Positions 10,685 through 19,895 of a stretch of 64,000 nt of DNA are shown piece after piece. The translations under genes and the position numbers were made by a program. Positions within the stretch are counted from its first letter, which is position 1, and every line of letters begins with the position of its first letter. Below the pieces are notes generated by a model. The model saw nothing but the letters and a program-made list of their open reading frames with translations. It was not told the origin of the DNA and did not search any database. The DNA is from Phytopythium helicoides (taxonomy: Eukaryota; Oomycota; Peronosporomycetes; Pythiales; Pythiaceae): positions 1 to 64,000 of the forward strand of contig JANFNE010000073.1 of assembly GCA_024867545.1 (NCBI GenBank), read 5' to 3'.

Positions 10685-13282
10685 ATGCGCCGTCTGCCTC
10701 AGCTCGTCAGTCTCCGAGCTCTCCGACTGCTGCTGGTGGCCAATGAGCTCCTCGCCATCTCCAGCGCATCCACCTCCAGTCCTCAAGAGCTCAGTGAAGT
10801 CGAGGTCATCGCTTTGCATCGCCAGCTCACGTCGGCGCCTGCCAGTGCGTTCGCCAACGTGTCAACGCTCGAGGCGCTGGCCGCCAACATGTCAGTGCGC
10901 ATTGACGAGCGCTACGCGTTCGACGGCTCGCACTCGGACTTTGCGCAGCAGTTCTTCCGCCTGTACCTGTCCATCGGCGGCGACAACAGCCTCGGCGCCG
11001 ACCTGGCGAGCATCTCGGTGCCGGTGGCCGCGCAGGTCCCGAGCGAGGTCGTCTTGTACGTGCAGCAGGACTTCGGGCTCGCCTTCGACTCGCTGCCGGC
11101 GCTGCTGCAGCTCGCCGCCATCTGGGACAGCGGCTTCGTCTCGGCCTCGGCGCTGGGCTTCGTTCGCGTCCGCACGCGCTGCGGACTGCGCATGTCGGAG
11201 CTCGCGCTCTCGCTCGCGGCCTACCAGAGCGCTGGATGCGTCGAGCAGCCGTGCGCCTCGCCCAACGGCGAGCTCTTCTCGCAGTCACTGTACTGCAACG
11301 GCGATCAGATTGCTCGCGTCGCGTTGTGTGCGGCCTCGGACGGCGTGTCGCCCGTGCACGCGCCAATGTGGAGCGACGGTGGCGTGGACGACACGGTGCC
11401 GGTGGCGGAGATGGCCAAGCACCAGTGGACCGACGGCAAGGCGTACACGGTGTTCGCCATTCACTTGTCGGGAGACCCTAACACGTACGGCAAGTGCTCG
11501 CTGCCGTCCATGACCATCCCGTGTGTGCAGGACGACGGGTCGGACCAGTGGTGCTCGCCGGTGCGAGGTCGGTTGGTGGCCGAGTGGTTGGCCCACGAGC
11601 AGCGTCGCCAGCGGTCTCAAACGCAGCAGTCGACGGGGCAAGAGGTGTCGACGATGAACGAAGACGAGTCTTCCAGTTGGAACAGAGCGACGACAATCAT
11701 CGTGGCGTGTGTTGTCGCTGCGTTGGTGCTGGTGGTCGTGATCGCTGCGGTGTTTGTCATTTGGAAGCGAGAGCCACTCAAGCGTCGACGGAAGCGCGCC
11801 ATCCTTGGCGACGAGATGGCAGGTGGCGACTCGTGGAGCGACAGCGGAGACGAACGAGACAACAGCACAGAACCAGAGAGCGGACGGCACCACCGTGTCG
11901 ACTTTGCGCTTGAAGAGCCCTCAACACGCCAGTCGAGGTCGTTTGACATCCGCAACGCAGGGTCCAAGGAGAGTCCGAGGTCGCACAGGTCCCAACTGGC
12001 GGCGCACAAGCTGTCGATTTCGTTCGCGTCGTCGACGTCGATGCCGTTTTCTCCACCTTCATCACCTCCATCGTCACTTCGAGTCATTTCTGTAGCTCCG
12101 CAATTACCGGAGGAGCGCGAAATTCCAGCACAAGACAGCAGCCGGTCGGCTATGACATCAGCACGGACAGTGTCCTCTCTCGAGCCAACACAGCGCTGCG
12201 GCTCGTTGCTGAACTCGGCAGCGTCGATCATGATTACGAGCAACCCAGCACTCTCAGAGTCAGTGCAAGGCCCACTCAGGCCCGATAGCGCGCTCATCAC
12301 GCTGCCAGAAGATCCTCAGGTGCTTGCTCTGCGCGTGGAGCCATCGGACGTCCGGCGACTGAGTCAACTCGCAGTTGGTGCGTACGGAGAGATTTGGCTC
12401 GGTCGACTTCGTGGAGAGCTCGTGGCCATCAAGCGGCTGCGAGACGAGCGCAGGAAACGAATACGAGAGCTCGAGGCTTTTGCGGCCGAGATCCTGCTCA
12501 TGACGCGGCTCGCACACCCAAATGTGCTGGCGATACGAGCGGTTGCTTGGACGTCGTTGCCGTCGCTGAGCCTCGTCATGGAGTTCATGGAGAGAGGGGA
12601 TCTGCATCGCGTACTTCAGAAGGAGGGAGCGTGGCTCACTTGGAGCGTCGCCAAAGCTAAGCTAGCTCGCGATGTGGCGCGAGCGCTCGCGTACTTGCAC
12701 TCGCGAGGAGTTGTGCATCGAGATCTCAAGTCGAAGAATGTGCTAGTAGGAGAGGAGCTGGACGCCAAACTGAGTGATTTCGGCACAAGTCGTCATCGCT
12801 TGCGGCGGTCTGGGGTTATCAGTACCGGGCGAGATGTCAAGTGCAACAACCGAGAGTTTGACGAAGAACACGTTGCTGAAGAAGAGCGTGGGCTAGCGGA
12901 TGAAGAAGGAGATATGACTATGACTGCAGGGGTCGGCACGGCCTACTGGACGGCGCCAGAGGTGTTAGCTGGTGGACGGTACGCGGACAAGGCCGACGTG
13001 TACTCGTTCGGCGTCGTGTTGTCGGAGCTCGACACTTGTGAGCTACCATTTTCGAGCGGACCACTGGATTACTCGCGCTTGGCTGCGTCGATGCGACCGC
13101 TACAGGTGTTGAGTCTGATTTTGGACGGCAAGCTGCGACCTCGGTTCTTGCCGTCGTGTCCCAAGGCGGTTCGCAACCTAGCTGCTGCCTGCCTCCATGC
13201 GGATGTAGAAGCTCGGCCATCAGCTGTGGAGGTGGTCGAGGCGCTGGATGCCTTCATTGACGCACAATCGGGTCGAGCGTGA
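10685..13282 (+). CDS. TKL-type receptor-like protein kinase (single exon)
   Basis: 865 residues from the ATG at 10685. That start is preferred over the in-frame ATG at 10451 because it directly yields a signal peptide (MRRLPQLVSLRALRLLLVANELLA). The ectodomain (about 25-335) has several cysteines and no repeat I recognise. A transmembrane helix follows (about 337-361, TIIVACVVAALVLVVVIAAV), then a basic stop-transfer (KREPLKRRRKR) and a Ser-rich juxtamembrane region. The kinase domain (about 555-860) has glycine loop VGAYGEIWLG, VAIKRL lysine, VVHRDLKSKNVL, DFG and GTAYWTAPEVL, all intact, so it is probably active. An acidic insert (E-F-D-E-E-H-V-A-E-E-E-R-G-L-A-D-E-E-G-D) sits in the activation segment. 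The likely role is plasma-membrane signalling; the ligand is unknown. Confidence 0.9.
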   Translation: MRRLPQLVSLRALRLLLVANELLAISSASTSSPQELSEVEVIALHRQLTSAPASAFANVSTLEALAANMSVRIDERYAFDGSHSDFAQQFFRLYLSIGGDNSLGADLASISVPVAAQVPSEVVLYVQQDFGLAFDSLPALLQLAAIWDSGFVSASALGFVRVRTRCGLRMSELALSLAAYQSAGCVEQPCASPNGELFSQSLYCNGDQIARVALCAASDGVSPVHAPMWSDGGVDDTVPVAEMAKHQWTDGKAYTVFAIHLSGDPNTYGKCSLPSMTIPCVQDDGSDQWCSPVRGRLVAEWLAHEQRRQRSQTQQSTGQEVSTMNEDESSSWNRATTIIVACVVAALVLVVVIAAVFVIWKREPLKRRRKRAILGDEMAGGDSWSDSGDERDNSTEPESGRHHRVDFALEEPSTRQSRSFDIRNAGSKESPRSHRSQLAAHKLSISFASSTSMPFSPPSSPPSSLRVISVAPQLPEEREIPAQDSSRSAMTSARTVSSLEPTQRCGSLLNSAASIMITSNPALSESVQGPLRPDSALITLPEDPQVLALRVEPSDVRRLSQLAVGAYGEIWLGRLRGELVAIKRLRDERRKRIRELEAFAAEILLMTRLAHPNVLAIRAVAWTSLPSLSLVMEFMERGDLHRVLQKEGAWLTWSVAKAKLARDVARALAYLHSRGVVHRDLKSKNVLVGEELDAKLSDFGTSRHRLRRSGVISTGRDVKCNNREFDEEHVAEEERGLADEEGDMTMTAGVGTAYWTAPEVLAGGRYADKADVYSFGVVLSELDTCELPFSSGPLDYSRLAASMRPLQVLSLILDGKLRPRFLPSCPKAVRNLAAACLHADVEARPSAVEVVEALDAFIDAQSGRA

Positions 13283-13424
13283 ATGAGTCAAACGAGTACT
13301 GTTATTAACAGTTGACGGGTTGTTTTTTGTGTTTACAACTTCAACTTGTTTGTTATTACTTCAATTCAAATTGCTTCAACTCTGTACTCAGTCAGATCGC
13401 CAATCGCGAGCATCCAATCGATGG

Positions 13425-13823
13425 TCACGGTGACAGTGGCTCCAAGTCGTCGTCTATGACGCCAAAGAAGTCGGTCATATCACGGAGGAAGCTCAAAAGC
13501 TCCATCGGAAGTGGGTCTTGTGCGACTTCGTCCACTGGTTCACCGTCCCCAGCGACGACAGCATGCGCGGCGGCGTTCAACGATCGCGTGTAGCGGCGAC
13601 GCAGACTGAGCGCGCGAGAGAGCGTCTGGGTGCGCGTCTTGGTACCGATGTAGTTGGCGACGTCGAGCCACGAGCAGTCTGGAGGCAAGACCCACATAGC
13701 CTCATGCATCAGCCAGTGTTCTTCGTCGGTCCAGGTGGAGCGGCTGGCACGCTGAGCGCGGATGCGGCGCACGGGGGCATTGTAGTTGTCGAGCAGGAAG
13801 CGGCGCAGTGTCGGGTCAATCAT
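13425..13823 (-). CDS. Myb-like protein, copy C (intact)
   Basis: 132 residues from the ATG at 13823 (MIDPTLRRFLLDNY). The ORF is open further upstream, but family members consistently begin at M-[IV]-x-x-x-L-R-R. One Myb/SANT-like unit covers about residues 25-75: S-T-W-T-D-E-E-H, then DCSWLDVANYIGTKTRTQ, then LSRALSLRRRY. The second half of the classical SHAQKY signature is replaced by L-S-R-A-L-S-L. The C-terminus DDDLEPLSP matches other family members. It lies divergent to copy D, as A does to B. The predicted role is nuclear DNA binding; the target is unknown. Confidence 0.8.
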   Translation of the reverse strand: MIDPTLRRFLLDNYNAPVRRIRAQRASRSTWTDEEHWLMHEAMWVLPPDCSWLDVANYIGTKTRTQTLSRALSLRRRYTRSLNAAAHAVVAGDGEPVDEVAQDPLPMELLSFLRDMTDFFGVIDDDLEPLSP

Positions 13824-14606
13824 GGCGGCTGGAAGACGCAGAGCCGGTAGAGGCGGTGAGAGGTGTGGGTTTGGAGAGGAATTGACAAGTGAGCTCGGCT
13901 CGATCGTCCGCAGGTGGGTGCTGTCCTCCCATCGACGGCCCTCAATGAGGCAACGCATTCATTTTGGAAAGAAAGCGGTGGCGGGCGCGTGCCTCAAATA
14001 CAACGCCCTTCGCGCCTCCCTCCTTCGTAGGCCCGCTTCAATATGTATCTTTTTTGTCGTGCGTGCCTGTGGGACAAACTATTTTACGGTGAGCGTTCCA
14101 GTTCCAATACGCCGTAAAAGCGATTCTGAAATGCGCAGCCTATTTGTCAAAAGTGGTGGCCGTCTTGGCCACTACTTGCAAATGCACCACAAACACAATC
14201 GAGCCACCACATATGTCATGCCAATTCCCCTTTTGGCTAAATTAGTAAAATAGCCACCACTTCTGTCAAAAGCCCGCCGTTTCAGTCCCGTTGCACGCTC
14301 TGATGGGCTATAGTTTAATCTATATAAAACGAAGGCAATTCCCGTCCTGTGGCATCATCGTCGTGCGAGCCACGAGCAGTCTCGGCGCCGAGAAGATGTG
14401 AAGCGACCACATACAAAAACTAATAGAGTTGTGATCAGAGAAAATCCAGTCTGATACATGTAAGCAGCGATGGGCAAGCAGTCGGCCGCCGTGCCTTAGA
14501 CTAAGGCCCTTAGTCACCCGGTGAGCGGAACACGGGTACAGACAAAAAGCGCCCGTCACGCTGGCGCCTCAGAAGTCAGCCCGGAGAGCTACCCAGAACG
14601 CACAAC
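13824..14606. other. Divergent intergenic region between Myb copies C and D
   Basis: 13824-13950 is the leader shared with copy A. Around 14141-14272 the decamer-like motif GTGGTGGC/GCCACCAC recurs in both orientations, giving an imperfect palindrome near 14152-14176. No gene seen. Confidence 0.4.
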
Positions 14607-14665
14607 CGTGACGTTCCTCTGGTTGTAAGATGCAACTCGCATTGCGACCAATTGGTCTCGGCAGC

Positions 14666-14680
14666 TCATTCCCTAAATTC
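14666..14680 (+). promoter_or_regulatory. Initiator plus flanking-promoter-like element of Myb copy D
   Basis: TCATTCCCTAAATTC, 61 bp before the ATG, matches the oomycete Inr-FPR consensus and the same element in copy B. Confidence 0.55.
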
Positions 14681-14726
14681 ACGTCTTGAGCTCAAGCCTC
14701 GCCTGCATTAGCGCCTGCCAGCCCTC

Positions 14727-15524
14727 ATGGTCAGTCCGACGCTGCGCCACCAGCTACTACTGCACTTCGACCCCCTCCGACCCCGCCGCAGCGCACGCTC
14801 CACCTGGAGCTACGAGGAGGACCAGCGGTTCCATGAGGCTCTGCGGCTCCTGCCTCCAGACTGCTCGTGGCTCGACGTCGCCAACTACATTGGCACCAAG
14901 ACTCGCACTCAGACGCTCTCTCGCGCGCTCAGCCTCCAACGCCGCTACACGAGAGCCGATAGAAACCGGCAGCGAACGCTGGCGATGGTGATATCAAGCG
15001 AGCCAATACCCGCTTTGCTAAGCGCGTGGAGTGGCTACTGGGACTCATCGGCGATGTTTTCGACAGCCCAGCCGCTTCACGATCATGATCAGGCACCAAC
15101 GGCCGCCTCAATAACACGCATGGTGATACCCCATGATGTGTGGGCGGCACAATGGTGCTCCATCCAAGCACCGAGTCCTCTTGAGCTCCAGCTCGACCAC
15201 GCGATGGGAGGAACTCAATTTTATCACACCCCGATCCTCAACACTACCGACGAGACTGACGAGACCGCTATTCTCCACGATGCGCACCCCGAGCTATCTG
15301 CCATGTCGAACTCACATCTATCTAATGCGTCCAATGAGTTGGAGAATGAAACAGACAACCAAGGTCAAGTGTTTCAGGTGGATACGGCTATTGTGCAGGA
15401 GGCTGTCAACGGGATAGACATGCTCGCTCAAGCTCAAGAGATGGTCAGTGATGAAGCTCGGTGGAATGAGCTTATCAGTCTCATCCCCGACGACATCGAA
15501 CTCGTCGACTTTATTGACGACTAG
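14727..15524 (+). CDS. Myb-like protein, copy D (intact)
   Basis: 265 residues from the ATG at 14727 (MVSPTLRHQLLLHFD). The Myb-like domain is near residues 25-75: S-T-W-S-Y-E-E-D-Q-R-F-H-E-A-L, then DCSWLDVANYIGTKTRTQ, then LSRALSLQRRY. A basic linker (R-A-D-R-N-R-Q-R) follows, then a long acidic Ser/Thr-rich C-terminal half that could be an activation region. The end (DDIELVDFIDD) is shorter by a few residues than copy B's frame, because GAC AAG has become GAC TAG. It is the intact counterpart of pseudogene B; homology runs from about 14607 to 15706. Confidence 0.85.
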   Translation: MVSPTLRHQLLLHFDPLRPRRSARSTWSYEEDQRFHEALRLLPPDCSWLDVANYIGTKTRTQTLSRALSLQRRYTRADRNRQRTLAMVISSEPIPALLSAWSGYWDSSAMFSTAQPLHDHDQAPTAASITRMVIPHDVWAAQWCSIQAPSPLELQLDHAMGGTQFYHTPILNTTDETDETAILHDAHPELSAMSNSHLSNASNELENETDNQGQVFQVDTAIVQEAVNGIDMLAQAQEMVSDEARWNELISLIPDDIELVDFIDD

Positions 15525-15706
15525 TGGGAGCCTCCCGCACCATGAAGAATGTGGTATCGGATGTATGCATCGAGTGTTGGTTGGCTTTGCTTTTGTATGC
15601 TAGATTAGATTATGCGAAGTGTTTGCCTGTCGTGGTTGCTGCCATGATGGTTTGAGAGAGCCGGGTGAATTTTACCAAGTTTTTTACCTTGTTATTCCGG
15701 GAGGTT

Positions 15707-16408
15707 GGCTCAGTCCAATTTGATCACTCCTGGTACTGTCAGCTTAACGTCCACGATGTCGCTTATAACTACTTCATGGGGCCGCCAACCTGTCGTTACT
15801 GAATGCTGAGATCCCAAATCACACACACAGTGCTGCAGTAATGAGAGATGCTGCGTATGTGTTCGTAGTATAGCACAGATATTCGAGTTAAAGCGAGGTG
15901 CAGTGGATACCTCAATGTGCTCGCATTTCCAAGCATCGCTATGGATGCGACTGTTGGTTGAGTACCCCTCGGACGAGATGCTTTCTCAGACTGTCGTAGA
16001 ATGCGAAAATAAACCTCGAGAACTTGGTCTGTTGTCGACAAACTCGCACGAGAGAACCAACCACAGAACCAAATTGGCATTTCTTGAAAAGAGGTCCTTC
16101 CAACGCTAGTGTTTATTGCAAGTAGAGTGATATCACTATCCATTGTGCCGTCAAAAGTGTCATTTATTGTTTCCTTGTAAACCTAAGCCGTGAATATTAC
16201 CATCTGAATCATGAAACGGTAGAGTAACTAATGATCTCTCCAGACGACCAAACGCTTGCTTTGACATCATATATGGAGTAGTAGGCGCTGTAGGCACCAA
16301 TTCTACATTGCTACGACGACTCTATATCGATGTGAAGATTGCACATTTGTCTGAATCGAAATGTTGTCCTCTAGACCAATAGGGCCAAGCATGGGAGAGG
16401 CTGGCGTA
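15707..16408. other. Intergenic, no gene seen
   Basis: AT-richer DNA between the copy D duplication end and the outer edge of the Myb palindrome. Short frames only, with no motif. Confidence 0.5.
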
Positions 16409-16834
16409 GCGACCATCTACTATACGGTTCAACCGAACACGTTACACAGAGTGCCGAAACGACACTCGCGTCAATCGACACTGGCGACTCATCAGGCGTA
16501 GTGTGGCGTTATCGTCAGGCGTAGCATGACGACCCAAGAAATTTCTTCGGCAGCCATAGTACTCACCGCATCAATCGTCTAACCAATCATTTGTAACCCT
16601 GTCCATTCCGTTGTCGGACGATGGAAAGGCAAAAATGAGCTGTTGAATCAAGTCAATTCGCTCGATATTTGTCGAGAATCAGATGACAGTTACAGAATAT
16701 AGCGCTCTCGGCACCTTTGAACACGTGAAAGTTCAACCAAAGCAAGCCCCACAACTCTCAAGTACCGTACTTGTAATGTGTACAGCTCAAAATGGGTAGT
16801 CTCGAACTCACCCCAAACGAGCTTGAGGATCTCG

Positions 16835-16857
16835 TCATTCTTTCATTTAGCAATTCG
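16835..16857 (+). promoter_or_regulatory. Initiator-like element of Myb copy E
   Basis: TCATTCTTTCATTTAG overlapping TCATTTAGCAATTCG lies 63-85 bp before the ATG and resembles the oomycete Inr-FPR consensus. The equivalent position in copy F reads TCATTAAGTAATTGG on the minus strand, a weaker match. Confidence 0.45.
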
Positions 16858-16919
16858 TCAGGGTCTGGCACTACCTTCCGGTTCCAACTGGCTTGAGAAC
16901 ACGCAACTCTCGGGAACGC

Positions 16920-17648
16920 ATGATTGGTACAAAGCTGCGTCGCTTCCTTCTGAACCACTACGATGCATCCCAGCCAAATCATGGTAGTTGCTGGAGCAGA
17001 GAAGAAGACAGACTCTTCCATGAAGCACTGCATCTACTTCCTGACGACTGCACATGGGAAGACGTTGCAAGCTACATTGGCAGCAAGACCCGTACACAGA
17101 CATTATCACGTGCACTTAGCCTACACCGACGCTACAAGAGGATCACCCACACGCCTTTACTGGCAGTGAGGGGGCGGGCTATCTTGCCGCAACCCTCTTA
17201 CCACGGTGCCTCGTTTCGTAACTCAGCCATAGTACCAGCAACAGTTTCATCACCGGCGTCAACGCATGGACCTATGTCACCGTTCATTGCGCCGATGATT
17301 GTGACCCCAATCGATCACCCAATACAGTCGGAGTGGAACCTCAATTGTTTCGGACCCGAGGTCGACTTTATGGTGGAAGAAGTTTCAGGATACCAGATCT
17401 CGAGCGTTATGGACAGTGCAGCTTCTCAGAGTGAGCAGTCTGAATTGACCTGCAAGATGATGCCACTTCCGGTTGCTTGCAGCAATGTCAATGGTGAGCT
17501 CGACCAACCAATATATGCGCCGAATACGGTCGACACTGGTGCCATTTTCGAAACTTTTGATGGTGAAGCGTTGCCGCTTGAAGAACTTTGGAGCTACTTG
17601 AGTGGATTCCTCTCCAAACGTCAATTGAATCTGCTTCTTGCTAGGTGA
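16920..17648 (+). CDS. Myb-like protein, copy E (left palindrome arm)
   Basis: 242 residues starting MIGTKLRRFLLNHYD, with the start chosen by family alignment. The Myb-like domain (about 25-76) reads C-W-S-R-E-E-D-R-L-F-H-E-A-L, then DDCTWEDVASYIGSKTRTQ, then LSRALSLHRRYKR. The remainder is acidic and Ser/Thr-rich. A missing G near 17601 relative to copy F shifts the last residues, so E ends ...LWSYLSGFLSKRQLNLLLAR whereas F ends ...LWSYLEWIPLQTSIESASC. Other coding differences from F that I found are one Ala/Val (YAPNT versus YVPNT) and one synonymous GGT/GGC. It is convergent with copy F. Confidence 0.85.
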   Translation: MIGTKLRRFLLNHYDASQPNHGSCWSREEDRLFHEALHLLPDDCTWEDVASYIGSKTRTQTLSRALSLHRRYKRITHTPLLAVRGRAILPQPSYHGASFRNSAIVPATVSSPASTHGPMSPFIAPMIVTPIDHPIQSEWNLNCFGPEVDFMVEEVSGYQISSVMDSAASQSEQSELTCKMMPLPVACSNVNGELDQPIYAPNTVDTGAIFETFDGEALPLEELWSYLSGFLSKRQLNLLLAR

Positions 17649-17676
17649 TTTCTAGCAATTCTTGTAGCAATTGTAA

Positions 17677-17773
17677 TCAATTCGATGTGATTGTGACATC
17701 TGTTGAATTATCTTGAACATCCATTTTCGGATATACTCATCGCTCCAAAACCAACGGGGGAATACATTTGCAG
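17677..17773. other. Palindrome centre, 97-bp spacer
   Basis: Single-copy DNA between the two arms. It separates the stop codons of two convergent, nearly identical genes, so read-through transcripts from either would be antisense to the other. Confidence 0.8.
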
Positions 17774-19020
17774 TTACAATTGCTACAAGAATTGCTAGAA
17801 ATCACCTAGCAAGAAGCAGATTCAATTGACGTTTGGAGAGGAATCCACTCCAAGTAGCTCCAAAGTTCTTCAAGCGGCAACGCTTCGCCATCAAAAGTTT
17901 CGAAAATGGCACCAGTGTCGACCGTATTCGGCACATATATTGGTTGGTCGAGCTCACCATTGACATTGCTGCAAGCAACCGGAAGTGGCATCATCTTGCA
18001 GGTCAATTCAGACTGCTCACTCTGAGAAGCTGCACTGTCCATAACGCTCGAGATCTGGTATCCTGAAACTTCTTCCACCATAAAGTCGACCTCGGGTCCG
18101 AAACAATTGAGGTTCCACTCCGACTGTATTGGGTGATCGATTGGGGTCACAATCATCGGCGCAATGAACGGTGACATAGGTCCATGCGTTGACGCCGGTG
18201 ATGAAACTGTTGCTGGTACTATGGCTGAGTTACGAAACGAGGCACCGTGGTAAGAGGGTTGCGGCAAGATAGCCCGCCCCCTCACTGCCAGTAAAGGCGT
18301 GTGGGTGATCCTCTTGTAGCGTCGGTGTAGGCTAAGTGCACGTGATAATGTCTGTGTACGGGTCTTGCTGCCAATGTAGCTTGCAACGTCTTCCCATGTG
18401 CAGTCGTCAGGAAGTAGATGCAGTGCTTCATGGAAGAGTCTGTCTTCTTCTCTGCTCCAGCAACTACCATGATTTGGCTGGGATGCATCGTAGTGGTTCA
18501 GAAGGAAGCGACGCAGCTTTGTACCAATCATGCGTTCTCGAGAGTTGCGTGTTCTCAAGCCAGTTGGAACCGGAAGGTGTATCCGGAAAGTGGCCAATTA
18601 CTTAATGAGAGAACTGCAGGTGGTGTCAATCGCTAGAAGGTCATTTGGCAAGAGCTCTACGCGCATGTAGCAGTTCTTGAGACCAACGAAGCTTGCTTTG
18701 GTTGATACATTTCATGTTCAAAGGTGCCATACTCTGTAACTGTCGCCTGATTCTCGATAACTCTCGATCAAGTCGGCTTGATTCAACAGCTCTGTTGGTT
18801 TTTCCATCGTCCGACAATGAAATGAGCAGATTACAAATGATTGGTCGGACGACTGATGCGGTGGGTGCGTCGCGCGCCGCTGAAGAAATTGCGTAGGTCG
18901 TCATCCTACACCTGGCTGGTCGCCATACTACGCCTGATGAATCGCCAGTCTCGAATGACGCAAGTGTCGTTTCGACACAAACCCCATTGTGTTTGACTGT
19001 ACCGTAAAGTAGATGATCGC
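17774..19020 (-). repeat. Right arm of the 2.6-kb inverted duplication
   Basis: Reverse complement of 16409-17676. It is near-identical over 17774 to about 18575 and diverged but alignable outward to about 19020. It carries Myb copy F. Confidence 0.9.
17806..18531 (-). CDS. Myb-like protein, copy F (right palindrome arm)
   Basis: 241 residues from the ATG at 18531 (MIGTKLRRFLL). Upstream in-frame codons exist, but the family start is used. It is the same protein as copy E through the Myb-like domain and acidic tail, except one Ala/Val change and a different C-terminus caused by a one-base indel. F's C-terminal reading aligns better with the family than E's does (Y-L-E-W-I against F-F-E-R-I in the gene at 19896-20705). 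It therefore probably retains the ancestral frame. Confidence 0.85.
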   Translation of the reverse strand: MIGTKLRRFLLNHYDASQPNHGSCWSREEDRLFHEALHLLPDDCTWEDVASYIGSKTRTQTLSRALSLHRRYKRITHTPLLAVRGRAILPQPSYHGASFRNSAIVPATVSSPASTHGPMSPFIAPMIVTPIDHPIQSEWNLNCFGPEVDFMVEEVSGYQISSVMDSAASQSEQSELTCKMMPLPVACSNVNGELDQPIYVPNTVDTGAIFETFDGEALPLEELWSYLEWIPLQTSIESASC

Positions 19021-19895
19021 GTTCTCATAGCTTGACCTCTTTCCATAAGCGCAGATGCAGAGTACGCCAGACAGGGGTCGAGTCTTCACCTCAATAGGGA
19101 TCGACTCTGGAGAATGGCAGCTAGAATGGCAGCTCGAATACTGCTGGACTTTTCCATCTCGTGACTATCTGCAGCAAATTTCTTCAGCTCTATGGCGCCT
19201 GCCTGCCAGCACCAACCTTGATTCAAGCGATAATCTCCCTACGCGGTGCTCGTACTAGCTCGCTAGGAGATTGGTTACGTTAGCGTATAGAAGACTACCA
19301 GGTTGTTTCCTCCTACGCCTCGAGTGATTACTCTTCAGCGGCTCCGTCGTCTCCGTCACTTATTACTTCACCGCCATCTCTGCTGTCTCTGTTGCCTCTG
19401 TCGTTTCTGTTGTCTCCGCCGCTTTCTTCTTGCTCGTGCTGTGACTAAATACCCATCGCCTGCTGACTTCTGCCGTCCTTTGTGGGTCTGAGCTCTGCTG
19501 AGAGACTCCAAATGAATTGGCATGGCGCTGTTGACTCTACCTTGCTCCAACTGGTGAAACAGCGCAAAGAATAGCCCAAGATAACAAGCAAAATCGTAGC
19601 TACGATACTACCAACTAGCGAGCGTGCATGATTGATATGCTACATAGAGAACAGAGTTGAAGCTTAGAGTTTGAAGTTGGTGCCTGCAATACGAAAACAG
19701 GCATTCGATATCGCTGGTAAACTTATTGAGTGCTTCTTACATGAACTACTTTGAATTGAGAGAGTGGCATGTACATGATGATATCATAGGTCGTTAACTA
19801 AATGTACGCATGCTTGATAGTTTTACTCACCCAACTTCACATTGGCTGCCCCCCTTCGTGAGCTTTGATATGCTATAGGGGAAAAACTAATCAAT
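19021..19895. other. Intergenic with pyrimidine-rich tract
   Basis: No gene supported. A CTG/TCT/CCG-rich imperfect repeat runs from about 19340 to 19435 and creates a spurious basic/Gln-rich frame on the minus strand. Confidence 0.45.

Larger units (their letters stand above)
16409..17676 (+). repeat. Left arm of a 2.6-kb inverted duplication
   Basis: Reverse complement of 17774-19020. From about 16872 to 17676 the arms differ at only a handful of positions. Outward, from about 16409 to 16850, homology continues but is clearly diverged, with substitutions and indels. The arm contains Myb copy E and its promoter. The central spacer is 97 bp (17677-17773). Confidence 0.9.

Noticed and set aside
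14141..14272. Recurring GTGGTGGC/GCCACCAC motifs in both orientations
   Set aside because: Only 8-10 bp arms with mismatches and irregular spacing. Not enough to call a hairpin element or transposon end.
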